Assembly: GCF_001294645.1 (NCBI RefSeq)
Contig: NZ_CP011868.1
Location: forward strand, 4,774,001-4,838,000
DNA: 64,000 nucleotides
Direction: 5' to 3'
Origin: Pseudonocardia sp. HH130629-09
Lineage (GTDB): Bacteria > Actinomycetota > Actinomycetes > Mycobacteriales > Pseudonocardiaceae
The notes beneath the pieces were generated by a model. The model did no database searches. It worked only from the letters and a program-made list of their open reading frames with translations, and had not been told where the DNA came from. This document shows, piece after piece, positions 16,994 to 27,444 of this stretch. Numbering within the stretch: position 1 is the first letter of the stretch; each line of letters starts with the position of its first letter. The translations under genes were made by a program, and so were the position numbers.

Positions 16994-18365
16994 CCTGGTC
17001 GTAGCGGGCGAGCGCGTCCTGGCGCTCGGCCTTGTGGTCGACCATCGGCTCCGGATAGCCCTCCGGGATGCCGCCGGGCAGCTTCCACGGCTGGTGCACG
17101 GCCCTGCCCCCGACCTCGGCGAGCTCGGGCACCCAGCGGCGCACGTAGTCCCCGTCGGGGTCGAACCGCTCGCCCTGGGTGATGGGGTTGAAGATCCGGA
17201 AGTACGGCGACGCGTCCGTCCCCGACCCGGCGGTCCACTGCCAGCCGTGCTGGTTGGAGGCCAGGTCGCCGTCGACGAGCAGCGCCATGAAGTGCCGCGC
17301 GCCGCGCCACCACGGAAGGTGCAGGTCCTTGACCAGGAACGACGCGACGATCATCCGCACCCGGTTGTGCATCCACGCCTCGCCCCGCAGCTGGCGCATC
17401 CCGGCGTCGACGATCGGGAAGCCCGTCCGGCCCTCGCACCAGCGCTCGAAGTCGGCGTCGGCGGCCTTCCCGGTGCGCAGCGGCAGGTGGTCGAAGGCCC
17501 TGTCGTAGTTCTCGCGCGCGGAGTCCGGGCGCCGGTACAGCACGTCGGCGTAGAACTCCCGCCAGGCGATCTCGGTGCGGTAGGTCTTCACCGAGTCCCC
17601 CTTCTGCTTCGCCAGGTCCGCGAGCAGCGTGCGCGGGTGGACGCAGCCGTACTTGAGGTACGGCGACATGCCCGAGGTGCCACGCTCGGCGGGCAGGTCG
17701 CGGACGGACCCGTAGTCCGCCACGCCCTCGTCGAGGAAGTCCGCCCAGCGGGCCCGCGCCGCGGACTCCCCCGCCTCGGGCAGCTCGGCCTCGACCGGCT
17801 CATCGTCGGGGATCTGCACCGCGCGGGGTCCGCCGTTCTTGTCGGCGGGGTCCATCCACCTGCACGTCGACGCATCGGTCGCGGCCGGGGCGCGCCAGCC
17901 GTGGTCTGCCCACGCCCGGCTGAACGGGGTGAACACCTTGAACGGCCCGCCGGTGCCCTTCTCCACCCGGCCGGGCGCGACGGCGTAGGGCGAGCCGGTC
18001 CGGACGAGCTCGACGCCGTCCTCGGCGAGTGCCTTCTCGACCTGCTCGTCGCGCGCGCGGCCGTAGGGGCCGTAGTCCGCGGAGACGTGCACGGTCTGCG
18101 CGCCGACGGCCGTCGCGATCCGCGGGACGACGTCCGCCGGGTCCCCCTTCACCACGAGCAGCCTCCCGCCGAGTGCCTCGTCGAGCTCGCGCAGGCAGCC
18201 GAAGAGGAAGTTCGCCCGCGCGGCGCCGGAAGGCGCCAATAGCGCCGGGTCCAGCACGAACAGCGCGAGCGCGCGGTCGGCGGCGTCGGCCGCGGCGAGG
18301 AAGGTGGGCTGGTCGGCGACCCGGAGGTCTCGTCGGAACCAGACGACGGCAGTGCTGGGCGCCAT
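16974..18365 (-). CDS. phr: Deoxyribodipyrimidine photolyase (CPD photolyase)
   Basis: 463 residues. It repairs UV-induced pyrimidine dimers using light, with FAD as catalyst. The N-terminal antenna domain opens with STAVVWFRRDLRVADQPT. The C-terminal FAD domain shows EIAWREFYADVLY, the MRQLRGEAWMHNRVRM signature and WQWTAGSGTDASPYFRIFNP, all with the expected aromatic and FAD-contacting residues. ATG 18365 is the natural start for the family. The last 20 bases overlap the convergent ABC permease gene. Confidence 0.95.
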   Translation of the reverse strand: MAPSTAVVWFRRDLRVADQPTFLAAADAADRALALFVLDPALLAPSGAARANFLFGCLRELDEALGGRLLVVKGDPADVVPRIATAVGAQTVHVSADYGPYGRARDEQVEKALAEDGVELVRTGSPYAVAPGRVEKGTGGPFKVFTPFSRAWADHGWRAPAATDASTCRWMDPADKNGGPRAVQIPDDEPVEAELPEAGESAARARWADFLDEGVADYGSVRDLPAERGTSGMSPYLKYGCVHPRTLLADLAKQKGDSVKTYRTEIAWREFYADVLYRRPDSARENYDRAFDHLPLRTGKAADADFERWCEGRTGFPIVDAGMRQLRGEAWMHNRVRMIVASFLVKDLHLPWWRGARHFMALLVDGDLASNQHGWQWTAGSGTDASPYFRIFNPITQGERFDPDGDYVRRWVPELAEVGGRAVHQPWKLPGGIPEGYPEPMVDHKAERQDALARYDQVKAARH

Positions 18366-18453
18366 GCCGGTCGACGCTAGCGCCGCCGCGTCCCACCCGC
18401 CCGCCGAGCCGCGCCCCTCACCGGTCGCGCTCCCGGCCTCCGGAACGCACGGG

Positions 18454-18490
18454 CGGGCCGCTCGTACGACGAGGTCGTACGGACGGCCCG
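18454..18490. terminator. Stem-loop downstream of gltA
   Basis: Bases 18454-18470 pair with 18474-18490 around loop GAG, with one two-base mismatch. It lies between the gltA stop (18527) and the photolyase start, on the path of gltA transcription. Confidence 0.7.
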
Positions 18491-18526
18491 CTCGTGCAGA
18501 GAGGCTGGTGCGGTGGTGCTACGTGG

Positions 18527-19837
<1,311 letters not shown>

Positions 19838-19926
19838 GTGGAGGTTCCCTCTCACAGCGGGGATCAATCGGGTCTCGGGCACACGCTAGCCCGCCGGGGC
19901 GAATCCGCAGAACGCGGCGACGATTC

Positions 19927-21321
19927 TCACCCTCCGTCGCGGGGCGCGCGGTAGCGGAGGAACTCCGGGAAGCGCCAGACGCACAGCAGCACGCCCACGA
20001 TCACCGCGGCGCCGCCGAGCGTCGCGGTGACACCGGGCCCGATCAACGACGCCGCCGAGCCGTGCCACATGTCGGCCAGCCGGGGCCCGCACGCGACGAC
20101 GACGATGAACACGCCCTGCATCCGGCCGCGCATCTCGTCTGTCGCGACGGTCTGCAGCATCGAGGACCGGTAGACCGAGCTGACCAGGTCGCCGGCGCCG
20201 GCGACGGCCAGCGCGAGCACCGCGAGGAACAACGACCCGGTCAGACCGAACACCAGGACCCCACCGCCCCAGACGCACACCGCGACCACGACCGCGACGC
20301 CCTGCCGCTGCACCTTCTGCAACCAGCCCGACAGCACGCCGCCGGCGACCATCCCGATCGGGATCGCCGCGTAGAGCAGGCCCTGCTGGACACCCCCGTC
20401 GGCCGTACCGCCGAAGGTGTCCACCGCCATCTGCGGGAACAGCACCCGGGGCATGCCCAGACCCATCGCGATCACGTCGACCAGGAACGAGACGAGCAGG
20501 ATGCGCTGGGTACCGACGTAGCGGAAGCCGTCGACCACCGCGCGCAGCCCCACCTTCGGACGCTCACCGTCCACCCGCTGCGCGGAGCTCGGCAGCGCGG
20601 GCAGCCGCCAGGTCGCCCACAGCGTCGCCAGCAGGAAGATCGCGTCGACCAGGTAGAGGGTCGACAGCCCGATGAACGGGATCAGCACCCCGGCCAGGAG
20701 CGGCCCGAGCACCGCGCCGACCTGCACGACGGTCATGTTCAGCGCGTTCGCGGCGGGCAGCTGCTCGGCGGGCAGCAGCCGCGGGATGACCGCGCTGCGG
20801 GTGGGCTGGTTCATCGCGAGCATCGCCGACTGGAACGCGAAGAGCACCAGCACGACCCACACGTTCCCGGCCCCGCTGGCCGAGACCACCCACAGCGCCA
20901 GCGAGCTCAGCGCGATGCCGGACCCGGTGAACAGCAGCATGACCCGCCGGTCGACGGCGTCGGCGATCGCGCCACCCCACAGCCCGAACACCACGAGCGG
21001 GACCAGGCCGAACAGACCGGTCAGCCCGACGTAGGCCGACGACCCGGTCAGCTGGAAGATCTGGATCGGCACGGCGACGACCGACAGCTGGGCGCCGATC
21101 ACCGTCACGATCCCGGCCGCCCACAGCCGCCGGTAGGCGGGCGTGCGCAGCGGGGTGGTGTCGGCGAAGGTCGACCGCAGCAGCCCGGTCAACCGCGACG
21201 CGCGGGTGCGGACCGTCGGCCCCTCGTCCGTGGGCGCGGGGACGGGGCGGGTCGGGGTGTCCCGTTCGGCGCCCGGCAGCGGCTGCGTCGGCCCCTCACC
21301 GGGATCGTTGCGCGTGCTCAC
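19927..21321 (-). CDS. MFS exporter, EntS-like (MFS_3 group)
   Basis: 464 residues. A hydrophilic N-terminal tail rich in Pro and Thr (about 45 residues) precedes TPAYRRLWAAGIVTVIGAQL, the usual first-helix start of the MFS_3 group that includes the enterobactin exporter and macrolide pumps. The loop GGAIADAVDRRVMLL is the MFS signature. Twelve helices can be traced, ending in LRYRAPRDGG. It sits between gltA and pdxH on the same strand with modest gaps. Substrate unknown. Confidence 0.85.
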   Translation of the reverse strand: MSTRNDPGEGPTQPLPGAERDTPTRPVPAPTDEGPTVRTRASRLTGLLRSTFADTTPLRTPAYRRLWAAGIVTVIGAQLSVVAVPIQIFQLTGSSAYVGLTGLFGLVPLVVFGLWGGAIADAVDRRVMLLFTGSGIALSSLALWVVSASGAGNVWVVLVLFAFQSAMLAMNQPTRSAVIPRLLPAEQLPAANALNMTVVQVGAVLGPLLAGVLIPFIGLSTLYLVDAIFLLATLWATWRLPALPSSAQRVDGERPKVGLRAVVDGFRYVGTQRILLVSFLVDVIAMGLGMPRVLFPQMAVDTFGGTADGGVQQGLLYAAIPIGMVAGGVLSGWLQKVQRQGVAVVVAVCVWGGGVLVFGLTGSLFLAVLALAVAGAGDLVSSVYRSSMLQTVATDEMRGRMQGVFIVVVACGPRLADMWHGSAASLIGPGVTATLGGAAVIVGVLLCVWRFPEFLRYRAPRDGG

Positions 21322-21370
21322 GATGTCAAGGTGTACACGGACGCCCCGACATCACGCCTCCGGGTTGCCC

Positions 21371-22024
21371 CTAGGGGGCGAGCCGGCACACCGACCAGGA
21401 GTCGTCGCGGCCGACCTCGAACCGCAGCCGGTCGTGCATCCGGTCGGCGCGGCCCTGCCAGAACTCGACCTGCCACGGCACGATCCGCCAGCCACCCCAG
21501 TGCGGCGGTCGTGGGATCTCCTCGACGCCCTCGAAGCGGCGGGTGACCCCGGCGAGCGCCTGGTCGAGGACCGTGCGCCCGGCGACGATCGTCGACTGCG
21601 CCGACGCCCACGCCCCCAGCTGCGACCCGCGTGGGCGCAGCGCCCAGTAGGCGTCGGACTGGGCCTCGGAGCAGCGCTCGACGCGACCGGAGAGATGCAC
21701 CTGACGCTGGAGGTCGTACCAGGGGAAGGTGACCGAGGCGACGCGCGTGCGGTTGAGGTCGTGGCTCTTGGCGGAGGTGTAGTTCGTGTAGAAGACGATG
21801 CCGCCGGCGTCGAGGCCCTTGCACAGGACGGTGCGCGACGACGGCAGCCCGTCCGGGTCCGAAGTCGCCAGCACCATCGCGTTCGGCTCGGTCAGCCCGG
21901 CCTCACGGGCCTGTTCCAGCCACGCGGTGAGCTGTGCGTACCAGATCGGAGCCAGGCCGTCGACGTCGAGCGGTCGACTCGCGTAGTCGATCCGCATCCT
22001 CTCCAGCGCGGGTGCGTCCGTCAT
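21371..22024 (-). CDS. pdxH: Pyridoxamine/pyridoxine 5'-phosphate oxidase
   Basis: 217 residues, normal for the family. It oxidises pyridoxine or pyridoxamine phosphate to pyridoxal phosphate with FMN. Visible motifs are PNAMVLATSDPDGLPSSRTVLCKG (FMN-binding beta strands), FYTNYTSAKSHDL, and the C-terminal WGGWRIVPWQVEFWQGRADRMHDR block that holds substrate-binding residues. It is divergent from the secreted-protein gene and lies between the two citrate synthase genes, a placement I recall from other actinobacteria. Confidence 0.95.
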   Translation of the reverse strand: MTDAPALERMRIDYASRPLDVDGLAPIWYAQLTAWLEQAREAGLTEPNAMVLATSDPDGLPSSRTVLCKGLDAGGIVFYTNYTSAKSHDLNRTRVASVTFPWYDLQRQVHLSGRVERCSEAQSDAYWALRPRGSQLGAWASAQSTIVAGRTVLDQALAGVTRRFEGVEEIPRPPHWGGWRIVPWQVEFWQGRADRMHDRLRFEVGRDDSWSVCRLAP

Positions 22025-22225
22025 CGGTTCCCCTCACTCACGGTCGGTGCCGCCGACGACCGTAGGCACGCGCCCGCCTCCCGCGCACCCGCCGTTCGGT
22101 CCCCGACCGCCGGATCACCCATCGACGTCGTTGCGTCCTGCAATCAATAGTCGATCCGTGCCCACCCGACGGGGGGATGGTGGGTACGCACGACGCCCCC
22201 CGCTCGGATGACGAGAGGGAAGACG

Positions 22226-22735
22226 ATGCGTGTGACGAGGATGTTCGCGCCGGTCGCGACGGCGCTGGCCGTACTGCTCACCGGGGCCGTGGCGCTCGCG
22301 CCGGTGGCGGCGGCGTCGGCGGCGGGGACAGGGACAGGGACGGTGGCTGCCGCAGCGGCGGCGCCGGAGCGGCAGGCGACCGCGACGGTGCGCACGGTGT
22401 CGTGCGGCAAGATCGACCGGGCCGCCTACGCGCCGATCGGCGGAAAGTGGAGCCGCACCTACAACGGCAGCTGCGGACACATCGCCCGGCAGAGCAAGCC
22501 GTACATCACGGTGTCCTGGGAGGTCCCGCGCTTCTCCTCCGGCCAGGCCTGCGTCAAGGCCCGCGGGTTCCGGTGGAGCGACGGCAAGGAGTACCGGGTG
22601 TCACTCGGCTGCGGCAAGAGCGGTCACGGGACGGTGCACTGGGGCAAGGCGGGGACCCAGATCATCGCCACCACCGCGGTCAAGGCGCTGAGCCAGAGCA
22701 TCGTCACCGGGGTCCCCGTCTACTTCACAGACTGA
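22226..22735 (+). CDS. Secreted small cysteine-containing protein, unknown function
   Basis: 169 residues from ATG 22226, preferred over ATG 22208 because GAGGGA lies 6 bases upstream. A clear signal peptide (MRVTRMFAPVATALAVLLTG ending near AASAAG) precedes an Ala/Gly/Thr-rich linker and a mature domain of about 115 residues. That domain has four Cys (VSCGK, GSCGH, QACVK, LGCGK), probably two disulfides, and several Gly/Lys/Trp residues. I do not recognise the family. It stands alone between divergent pdxH and citA. Confidence 0.75.
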   Translation: MRVTRMFAPVATALAVLLTGAVALAPVAAASAAGTGTGTVAAAAAAPERQATATVRTVSCGKIDRAAYAPIGGKWSRTYNGSCGHIARQSKPYITVSWEVPRFSSGQACVKARGFRWSDGKEYRVSLGCGKSGHGTVHWGKAGTQIIATTAVKALSQSIVTGVPVYFTD

Positions 22736-22898
22736 CCCCGGCGCGCGGACCGTGTGCGGGGCGTCCCGCCGCCCCGCACACGGCCACCGTTCACGCACGG
22801 GTGTCCGGTTCGTGATCGACACCACCGGCCGGTCACGTTGCCCCGCCCCGGCCGTTCGGAGCAGGGTGACGGCGACCATCCGAGCCGAAGGAGACCCG

Positions 22899-24038
22899 GT
22901 GACCGAGACGCTCGCGCACGAGGTGCCCCCGCCGCCCCCAGGATTCAGGTCCGGACTGGAGGGCCACGTCGCGTTCCGCACCGAGATCGCCGAGCCCGAC
23001 AAGGACGGCGGCTCGCTGCGCTACCGCGGCGTCGACCTGGAGGACCTCGCCGGCACGGTGACCTTCGGCGACGTCTGGGCGCTGCTGGTCGACGGCCGCT
23101 TCGGGCAGAGCCTGCCGCCGGCGGAGCCGTTCCCGATCCCGGTGCACACCGGTGACGTGCGGGTCGACGTGCAGGCCGCACTGGCGATGCTCGCCCCGTA
23201 CTGGGGCTACCGTCCGCTGCTCGACATCGACGACGCCGAGGCCCGCGACAACCTGGCCCGCGCCTCGGTGATGGCGCTGTCCTACGTCGCCCAGTCCGCC
23301 CGCGGCATCGGCGTGCCCGCGGTGCCGCAGTCGCGCATCGACGAGTGCTCCACGATCACCGAGCGCTTCATGACCCGCTGGCGCGGCGAGCCCGACCCGC
23401 GCCACGTCGCCGCCGTCGACGCCTACTGGGTGTCCGCCGCCGAGCACGGCATGAACGCCTCGACCTTCACCGCCCGGGTGATCGCCTCCACCGGTGCCGA
23501 CGCCGCCGCGTCGCTGTCCGGCGCGATCGGCGCCATGTCCGGCCCGCTGCACGGCGGCGCCCCGGCCCGGGTGCTCCCGACGATCGACGAGGTCGAGCGC
23601 ACCGGCGACGCCCGGGCGCTGGTCACGGGCCTGCTGGACCGCAAGGAGAAGCTCATGGGCTTCGGGCACCGGGTCTACCGGGCCGAGGACCCGCGGGCCC
23701 GCGTGCTGCGCCGCACCTGCCAGGAGCTGAACGCCCCGCGCTACGAGGTGGCCGCCGAGCTGGAGCGCACCGCGCTGGCGATCCTGCGCGAGCGACGCCC
23801 GGACCGCCCGATCGAGACCAACGTCGAGTTCTGGGCGGCGGTGATCCTCGACTTCGCCGAGGTCCCGCCGCACATGATGCCCGCGATGTTCACCTCGGCC
23901 CGCACCGCCGGCTGGTCGGCGCACGTCATGGAGCAGAAGCGCGAGGGCAAGCTCGTGCGCCCGAGCGCGCAGTACATCGGCCCGGGCCCGCGCAGGCCGC
24001 AGGACGTCGAGGGCTGGGACTCGGTCTCCGCCCGCTGA
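22899..24038 (+). CDS. citA: Citrate synthase 2 (short, CitA type)
   Basis: 379 residues from GTG 22899, preceded by GAAGGAG at 22887-22893; the longer upstream frame is not supported. It lacks the N-terminal domain of GltA, as CitA proteins do. Catalytic blocks are present: GPLHGGAPARVLP, GFGHRVYRAEDPRARVL, and NVEFWAAVILDFAEVP. It may act as citrate or 2-methylcitrate synthase; no prp genes are nearby, so plain citrate synthase is the simpler call. The neighbouring serC, sepH, pdxH and gltA form a block that I recall as conserved in mycobacteria and relatives. Confidence 0.92.
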   Translation: MTETLAHEVPPPPPGFRSGLEGHVAFRTEIAEPDKDGGSLRYRGVDLEDLAGTVTFGDVWALLVDGRFGQSLPPAEPFPIPVHTGDVRVDVQAALAMLAPYWGYRPLLDIDDAEARDNLARASVMALSYVAQSARGIGVPAVPQSRIDECSTITERFMTRWRGEPDPRHVAAVDAYWVSAAEHGMNASTFTARVIASTGADAAASLSGAIGAMSGPLHGGAPARVLPTIDEVERTGDARALVTGLLDRKEKLMGFGHRVYRAEDPRARVLRRTCQELNAPRYEVAAELERTALAILRERRPDRPIETNVEFWAAVILDFAEVPPHMMPAMFTSARTAGWSAHVMEQKREGKLVRPSAQYIGPGPRRPQDVEGWDSVSAR

Positions 24039-24075
24039 TCCCCCTTCCCCGGGGGAACTCCCGTGGCCGAGCGCG

Positions 24076-24987
24076 CTACGGCTGTTCCCCCGGTGAGGGG
24101 CCGACCACCCCGGAGCGGCGGCCCCGCTGGTCGTGGTGCAGCAGCGCCGGCGCGGCGACCGATACCGGGAGCACCAAGCCCAGCAGCAGGACGTAGGCCA
24201 CCCCGACGACCGCCAGCCCGAGCGTCGGGCTCACCGTGAACATCAGGGCGAAGGTCACCGCGAACACCGGGATCATCACCACGACCGCGGCCGCCGCCAC
24301 GGTCAGCCCGACCAGCATCAGCACGCCGAAGCAGCGCCACCAGGAACCACGGACCAGCTCGACCGACCGCCACAGCGCGTCCCGCGCACCGAGGCCCTCG
24401 GCGACGACCGCGGGCGACGCCAGGGACAGCAGGATCGCGATCCAGGTCTGCGCGGCGTAGACCACGACGACGAGGAGCAGCCCGGCCGCCGCGGCCACCC
24501 CGCCGGCACGCCACAGCGGCAGCGCGACGAAGGCGCCGACCGCGATCGGGACGAGCCCGATCACCAGCTGCGCCAGCTGGACGCCGTAGAGGCCGGGCAG
24601 CCGGGGGCGGCCCTGTGCCCAGGCCGCGGCGATCCCGGTCCGCGAGCCGTACACCGCCGAGGTCACCGCCGGGAGGACCGCGGCGAGCACGAGCGGCGCC
24701 ACGGCGGCCGCGACGAGCCCGAAGGGCAGGCCGGACAGCGTCGCCTCCAGGAACGTCCCGACCGGGTCGAACGGGTTCGCCGGCTGCAGTGCACCGACCG
24801 GCTGCAGCAGCCACAGCGTCCCGAGCACGACGACGGCGTAGAGCAGGCCGGGCAGGACCGTCCACGGGGTCCGGCGCAGGAACCGCCACACCCCGCCCAC
24901 GACCTCCCCCGCGTCCAACGGTCGCAGCGGCACGATCCCCGGCTGCGGCGGCACGGGCTCCCCCGGGCCGGGATGGTTCTCGGTCAC
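24076..24987 (-). CDS. Multi-helix membrane protein (GPDPase membrane-domain/DUF7847-like)
   Basis: 303 residues from GTG 24987, with GAGGGGCGA just upstream. After a Pro-rich N-terminal tail comes RPLDAGEVVGGVWRFLRRTPW, the typical cytosolic start of this family, then six or more membrane helices with internal repetition of a hydrophobic hairpin. EGLGARDALWRSVELVRGSWWRCFGVL near residue 200 is the conserved amphipathic segment. No enzymatic residues are evident. It is convergent with citA and follows the MFS gene at 25074 by a short gap on the same strand. Confidence 0.7.
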   Translation of the reverse strand: MTENHPGPGEPVPPQPGIVPLRPLDAGEVVGGVWRFLRRTPWTVLPGLLYAVVVLGTLWLLQPVGALQPANPFDPVGTFLEATLSGLPFGLVAAAVAPLVLAAVLPAVTSAVYGSRTGIAAAWAQGRPRLPGLYGVQLAQLVIGLVPIAVGAFVALPLWRAGGVAAAAGLLLVVVVYAAQTWIAILLSLASPAVVAEGLGARDALWRSVELVRGSWWRCFGVLMLVGLTVAAAAVVVMIPVFAVTFALMFTVSPTLGLAVVGVAYVLLLGLVLPVSVAAPALLHHDQRGRRSGVVGPSPGEQP

Positions 24988-25073
24988 GACTCGCCCCTCT
25001 CGTCGGCTCCCCGCGTCGTACCGGACACGGAGCACGTCGGTGGCGGATCGGGACGATCGTGAGCAGATGGTGA

Positions 25074-26369
25074 TCAGCCCGCGGGCGACGGCACGGGGGC
25101 CCGGTGGCGCCGGATCGCCAGCGACAGCCCGGCCGCGACGACGCAGAGGACGGCGCCGCCGTACCAGGCCATGTCGTAGCTACCCAGGGCGTCGCGGACC
25201 AGACCCGCGACGAGCGCGGCGAACGCCGCCCCGATCTGGTGCGAGGCGAAGATCCAGCCGAACACCACCGCCGAGCGGGCGCCGAAGGCCTCGCGGGCCA
25301 GCGCCATCGTCGGCGGGACGGTCGCGACCCAGTCCAGGCCGTAGAACACGACGAACGCGAGCATGCTGGCGTTCAGGTCGGTCCCGAACAGCGGCGGGAG
25401 CAGGAACAGCGACAGCCCGCGCAGCGCGTAGTAGGCGCCCAGCAGCAGCCGCGGGTCGATCCGGTCGGTCAGCCAGCCGGAGAAGATCGTCCCGAGCAGG
25501 TCGAAGATGCCGACCAGGGCGAGCAGGGAGGCCGCCGTCGTCGCGGGCATGCCGTGGTCGTGCGCGGCCGGGACGAAGTGGGACTGGACCAGCCCCGCCG
25601 TCGTCGCGCCGCAGATGAAGAACCCGCCGACGAGCAGCCAGAACGTGCCGGTGCGCGCGGCGTCGGCCAGCGCCCGCACCGCCAGCCGCGCGGCGCCCGT
25701 GCGCTGCGGCGCGACGACGTCGGCCTCGGTGCCGCCGTAGGGCAGGACCCCGGCGTCGGCGGGCCGGTCCTTCAGGAACAGCCACACCACCGGCACCACG
25801 GCCAGTGCCGCGCCTGCGGTGATCAACGCCGCGGGCCGCCACCCGCCCGACTCGACGACGGCCGCGACCAGGGGCAGGAACACCAGCTGCCCGGTGGCGG
25901 TGGCGGCGGTGAGGACCCCGGAGACGAGGCCGCGGCGGGCGACGAACCAACGGTTCACCACGGTCGCGACCAGCGCCATCGCCATCGAGCCGGTGCCCAG
26001 CCCGACGACGACGCCCCACAGCAGCACCAGCTGCCAGACCGCCGTCATGAACACGGTCGTGCCGGCGCCGACCGCGACCATGACCAGCGCGGTCGCGACG
26101 ACGCGGCGCACGCCGAAGCGCTCCATCAGCGCCGCCGCGAACGGCGCGGTCACCCCGAACAGGGCGAGGTTCACCGCGAGCGCGAAGGAGATGGACCCGA
26201 TGCCCCAGCCGAACTCAGCGTGCAGCGGCTCGACCAGCACCCCGGGGGTGGACCGGAACCCGGCCGCGCCGAGCAGGGCGAGGAACGTCGCCCCCGCCGC
26301 CCACCAGGCCGGGTGCACCCGGCGTGCTCGTGTGTCCGCCGTCGTGGGCGCTGTCGTCATGGGGGTCAT
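25074..26369 (-). CDS. MFS transporter, OxlT/monocarboxylate-like
   Basis: 431 residues with twelve predicted helices. The first helix region (HPAWWAAGATFLALLGAAGFRSTPGVLVEPLHAEFGW) and the loop AALMERFGVRRVVATAL are like oxalate/formate and monocarboxylate carriers, where a large 'FGW' pair follows helix 1. The second half has SGWLTDRIDPRLLLGAYYALRG as the repeated MFS loop. It is divergently transcribed from an AraC-type regulator only 62 bases away, so that regulator probably controls it. Confidence 0.85.
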   Translation of the reverse strand: MTPMTTAPTTADTRARRVHPAWWAAGATFLALLGAAGFRSTPGVLVEPLHAEFGWGIGSISFALAVNLALFGVTAPFAAALMERFGVRRVVATALVMVAVGAGTTVFMTAVWQLVLLWGVVVGLGTGSMAMALVATVVNRWFVARRGLVSGVLTAATATGQLVFLPLVAAVVESGGWRPAALITAGAALAVVPVVWLFLKDRPADAGVLPYGGTEADVVAPQRTGAARLAVRALADAARTGTFWLLVGGFFICGATTAGLVQSHFVPAAHDHGMPATTAASLLALVGIFDLLGTIFSGWLTDRIDPRLLLGAYYALRGLSLFLLPPLFGTDLNASMLAFVVFYGLDWVATVPPTMALAREAFGARSAVVFGWIFASHQIGAAFAALVAGLVRDALGSYDMAWYGGAVLCVVAAGLSLAIRRHRAPVPSPAG

Positions 26370-26431
26370 CGTGCGGGGGCGGTGCGGCGCACAACAGTGG
26401 CCGGACGGACGACATGTGCAAGAATTCGGCC

Positions 26432-27391
26432 ATGCACCGGGTCGGAGTACTCGCCGTCGACGGGGTCATCGCCTTCGAGCTCGGCATCCCCGAACGAATC
26501 CTCGGCACCACGACCACGGCGGACGGCATCCCGCTCTACGACGTGCGGGTCGCCACCGTCGACGGCGGCCCGGTCCGCACCAGCGCCGGGTACCGGGTGC
26601 TGCCCGAACACGGGATCGACGTGCTGGAGCGCGCGGACACCCTGGTGGTACCGGCCGTGCGCGGCCCGAACACCGACGACCCGGGCGAGGCCGTCCTCGG
26701 TCTGGTGCGCCGGGCCGCGCACCGCGGCGCACGGGTCGTGGCGATCTGCACCGGCGCGTTCACCCTGGCCGCCACCGGCGTGCTCGACGGTCGCCGCGCC
26801 ACCACCCACTGGGCGCACGTGGACGCCTTCCGCGCGCTGTACCCGCAGGTGGAGCTGGACCCCGACGTGCTGTTCGTCGACGACGGCGACATCCTCACCT
26901 CGGCGGGCGTGGCCGCGGGCATCGACCTGTGCCTGCACCTGGTCCGGCGCGACCACGGCGCGGCGGTGGCCACCGCGACCGCGCGGCGCAACGTCGTCGC
27001 ACCGTGGCGGGAGGGCGGGCAGGCCCAGTTCGTCGCCTCGCACGTCCCGGACCCCGGCGGCCCGGCCACCGACGCCGTCCGGGAGTGGGCGCTGCACCGC
27101 CTCGACCGGCCGCTCACGGTCGAGGAGCTGGCGGCACAGGCGTCGATGAGCGTGCGGACCTTCACCCGACGCTTCCGCGCCGAGACCGGCACCAGCCCCG
27201 CCCGCTGGCTGGCCGCGCGCCGTCTGGAGCTGGTGCGCCGCCTGCTGGAGACCACCGACCTGCCCGTCGAGCAGGTCGCCGCGCGCGCCGGGTTCGGCAC
27301 CACCGCGGCGCTGCGGCAGCGGTTGCACGCCGAGATCGGGATGGCGCCGCTGGCGTACCGGCGCGCCCACCGGGCACCCGCCGGCGCGTGA
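26432..27391 (+). CDS. FtrA-like transcriptional regulator (GATase1/DJ-1 domain plus AraC HTH)
   Basis: 319 residues from ATG 26432, where the DJ-1-like domain begins (HRVGVLAVDGVIAFELG). The first 190 residues form the amidotransferase-like domain with RVVAICTGAFTLAATG, the nucleophile-elbow Cys, and DVLFVDDGDILTSAGVAAGIDL. The C-terminal 100 residues hold two AraC helix-turn-helix motifs (LTVEELAAQASMSVRTFTRRF and LPVEQVAARAGFGTTAALRQR). Such regulators respond to small molecules. The divergent MFS gene is the likely target. Confidence 0.9.
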   Translation: MHRVGVLAVDGVIAFELGIPERILGTTTTADGIPLYDVRVATVDGGPVRTSAGYRVLPEHGIDVLERADTLVVPAVRGPNTDDPGEAVLGLVRRAAHRGARVVAICTGAFTLAATGVLDGRRATTHWAHVDAFRALYPQVELDPDVLFVDDGDILTSAGVAAGIDLCLHLVRRDHGAAVATATARRNVVAPWREGGQAQFVASHVPDPGGPATDAVREWALHRLDRPLTVEELAAQASMSVRTFTRRFRAETGTSPARWLAARRLELVRRLLETTDLPVEQVAARAGFGTTAALRQRLHAEIGMAPLAYRRAHRAPAGA

Positions 27392-27444
27392 TCCGCGCGG
27401 TACTGGGCGCACGTCACCACAGGTACTGCTGCGACACTGGGACC